Shown here one piece after another: positions 6,559 to 7,387 of a stretch of DNA of 7,387 nt (position 1 is the first letter of the stretch; every line of letters starts with the position of its first letter). The DNA is from Candidatus Peregrinibacteria bacterium (GTDB lineage Bacteria > Patescibacteriota > Gracilibacteria > UBA1369 > UM-FILTER-53-11): positions 1 through 7,387 of the forward strand of contig JAHFJU010000065.1 of assembly GCA_023245725.1 (NCBI GenBank). Direction: 5' to 3'. The translations under genes were made by a program, and so were the position numbers. The notes beneath the pieces were generated by a model. It saw nothing but the letters and a program-made list of their open reading frames with translations. It was not told where the DNA came from and ran no database searches.

Positions 6559-7366
6559 TTTTTAGCGTTTGTAATAATTTGTGGGCGAAAATTATGGCAA
6601 CTACATAATCAATTTTTGCATTGTCTGCTGGTTGTTTTGTGGGGTCTGAAATGTATTTTGGGTTTGCATGAGTATATTTTTTTCTACCTTCAGTTGTAAT
6701 TCCGCTAAGCGTAAAAAGCGCAAAATTGGCAGCTGCGATTGTTTCTCCGTTATCTTTCTTTGCTTCATTCGAAATAACTATTCCATCTATTTTAAGATCT
6801 TTATGTTCTATTACATCTTGATTATTGTTTCTTTCAACTTCTGTTCTGTCTGGGTACATGACTCTAAATATAAATTTATCGTTGATTTGTTCGATTACAA
6901 GTTTTGCTCCTTTACCGAAGAATTTACTTACATCGATATGTGTAGTTGCGCTGTGAACGCGGTCAGGTTTGTATTCGTCAAAAGCAACTTGTTCAAGAGT
7001 TAATAGTGCTGTCTTTGCCAGTGGTATGCAATGTTCTTGTATAACGTCGTATGTTGCAGCTCTGAGTTCGTAGCAGCTTGCGTCTTTCATCATATCTTTG
7101 TTTTCACATCTTTGTAATTTTATTTCTGCCATTAATGCACTGGCTCCAGTATCTCCTGTAATTTGGGTGTTATTACATATTTCTGCAAATTCGCCTTCTG
7201 AATCAGCTAGGTATTTAAGTCGTTTATTGCGTTGTTGAGCTAATGTGTCTCCAGTTGGGTAAACAACATCTACAAGATTTGTCCCGTATTGTTGCCTTTC
7301 ATTTGATGCCATAGATTGAATACTTAACATATATTTAGCAATTACGTCAATAGCTGTGCCCGTCAC
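6539..7366 (-). CDS. Conserved-looking hypothetical protein, function unknown
   Basis: I do not recognise this 275-residue protein. It has the balanced composition of a real soluble protein, with no signal peptide or clear membrane segment. The N-terminal half (about 1-130) looks mainly helical and charged and contains four cysteines (64, 87, 98, 113). A mixed beta region follows (about 150-200, including KFIFRVMYPDRTEVERN), then a small-residue helix (about 207-222) and a hydrophobic C-terminal helix (253-274). The start used is GTG at 7366. In the same frame a TAG stop lies two codons upstream, and an AAGG ribosome-binding-like site (7379-7376) is 9 nt away. Met13 or Met19 are possible later starts. 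An overlapping ATG one base earlier runs straight into TGA. It is transcribed towards the glycosyltransferase gene and so is not part of that operon. Its promoter would lie beyond the right edge. Confidence 0.7.
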   Translation of the reverse strand: MTGTAIDVIAKYMLSIQSMASNERQQYGTNLVDVVYPTGDTLAQQRNKRLKYLADSEGEFAEICNNTQITGDTGASALMAEIKLQRCENKDMMKDASCYELRAATYDVIQEHCIPLAKTALLTLEQVAFDEYKPDRVHSATTHIDVSKFFGKGAKLVIEQINDKFIFRVMYPDRTEVERNNNQDVIEHKDLKIDGIVISNEAKKDNGETIAAANFALFTLSGITTEGRKKYTHANPKYISDPTKQPADNAKIDYVVAIIFAHKLLQTLKTVISQI

Positions 7367-7375
7367 ATACTAATA

Positions 7376-7379
7376 CCTT
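7376..7379 (-). promoter_or_regulatory. Weak ribosome-binding site of the minus-strand gene
   Basis: On the minus strand, TAAGGT contains AAGG 9 nt before the GTG start at 7366. It is the only Shine-Dalgarno-like match at a plausible distance from any gene start in the window and helps choose this start. It is only four bases long, so it could be chance. Confidence 0.35.
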
Positions 7380-7387
7380 ATTTGATT

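Noticed and set aside
6668..7003. 111-codon plus-strand open frame opposite the minus-strand gene
   Set aside because: The product is Phe/Cys/Ile-rich and resembles a translation of antisense AT-rich DNA; the 275-residue minus-strand frame has a normal protein composition.
1..7387. Recoded UGA (genetic code 25, as in Gracilibacteria)
   Set aside because: No in-frame TGA occurs in any of the genes. The absence of TGA stops among six genes is too small a sample to argue for recoding.
1..7387. CRISPR array, tRNA, rRNA, insertion sequence or att site
   Set aside because: No regularly spaced repeats, cloverleaf-like sequence, transposase or terminal inverted repeats were seen; nearly all bases are coding.

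Overview
The window looks like chromosomal DNA from an AT-rich, compact bacterial genome. A member of the Candidate Phyla Radiation (Patescibacteria), such as a Peregrinibacteria- or Parcubacteria-like lineage, fits best. The grounds are archaeal-type purine enzymes (PurP) beside clearly bacterial features: a near-consensus sigma70-type promoter, an S-layer-homology surface protein, a GlmU-like envelope-precursor enzyme and a GT2 glycosyltransferase. The lineage is an inference, since no rRNA or marker gene is present. The standard genetic code fits: all six reading frames are uninterrupted and end in TAA or TAG, with no in-frame TGA.

Layout. (1) Positions 2-2152, plus strand: two tandem PurP-family genes 21 nt apart. 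The first is cut by the window edge and looks like a canonical AICAR formylating ligase. The second, with a TTG start, is a divergent paralog that has lost several signature motifs. (2) Positions 2133-4163: a promoter inside the end of the second purP-like gene drives a 654-residue exported or membrane-anchored protein with three FlgD-type Ig-like modules, an Asn/Gly/Tyr-rich linker and three C-terminal SLH repeats. A strong GC-rich hairpin terminator follows. (3) Positions 4287-6465: an extended -10 promoter sits directly in front of, and partly inside, the longest possible ORF of a GlmU-like nucleotidyltransferase/left-handed-beta-helix protein. This suggests a leaderless message starting at the ATG at 4304. 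A GT2 glycosyltransferase follows after 23 nt in the same operon. (4) Positions 6539-7366, minus strand: a convergent 275-residue protein of unknown function.

How the genes may work together. The purP pair belongs to late purine biosynthesis (AICAR to FAICAR using formate and ATP). The SLH protein, GlmU-like enzyme and glycosyltransferase together suggest a cell-surface block: activated sugar supply, glycan assembly, and a protein that may be held on the wall or S-layer glycan. Apart from a weak AAGG before the minus-strand gene, no gene start visible here has a recognisable Shine-Dalgarno sequence. No RNA genes, CRISPR arrays, insertion sequences or attachment sites were seen. No gap between genes exceeds about 140 bases.
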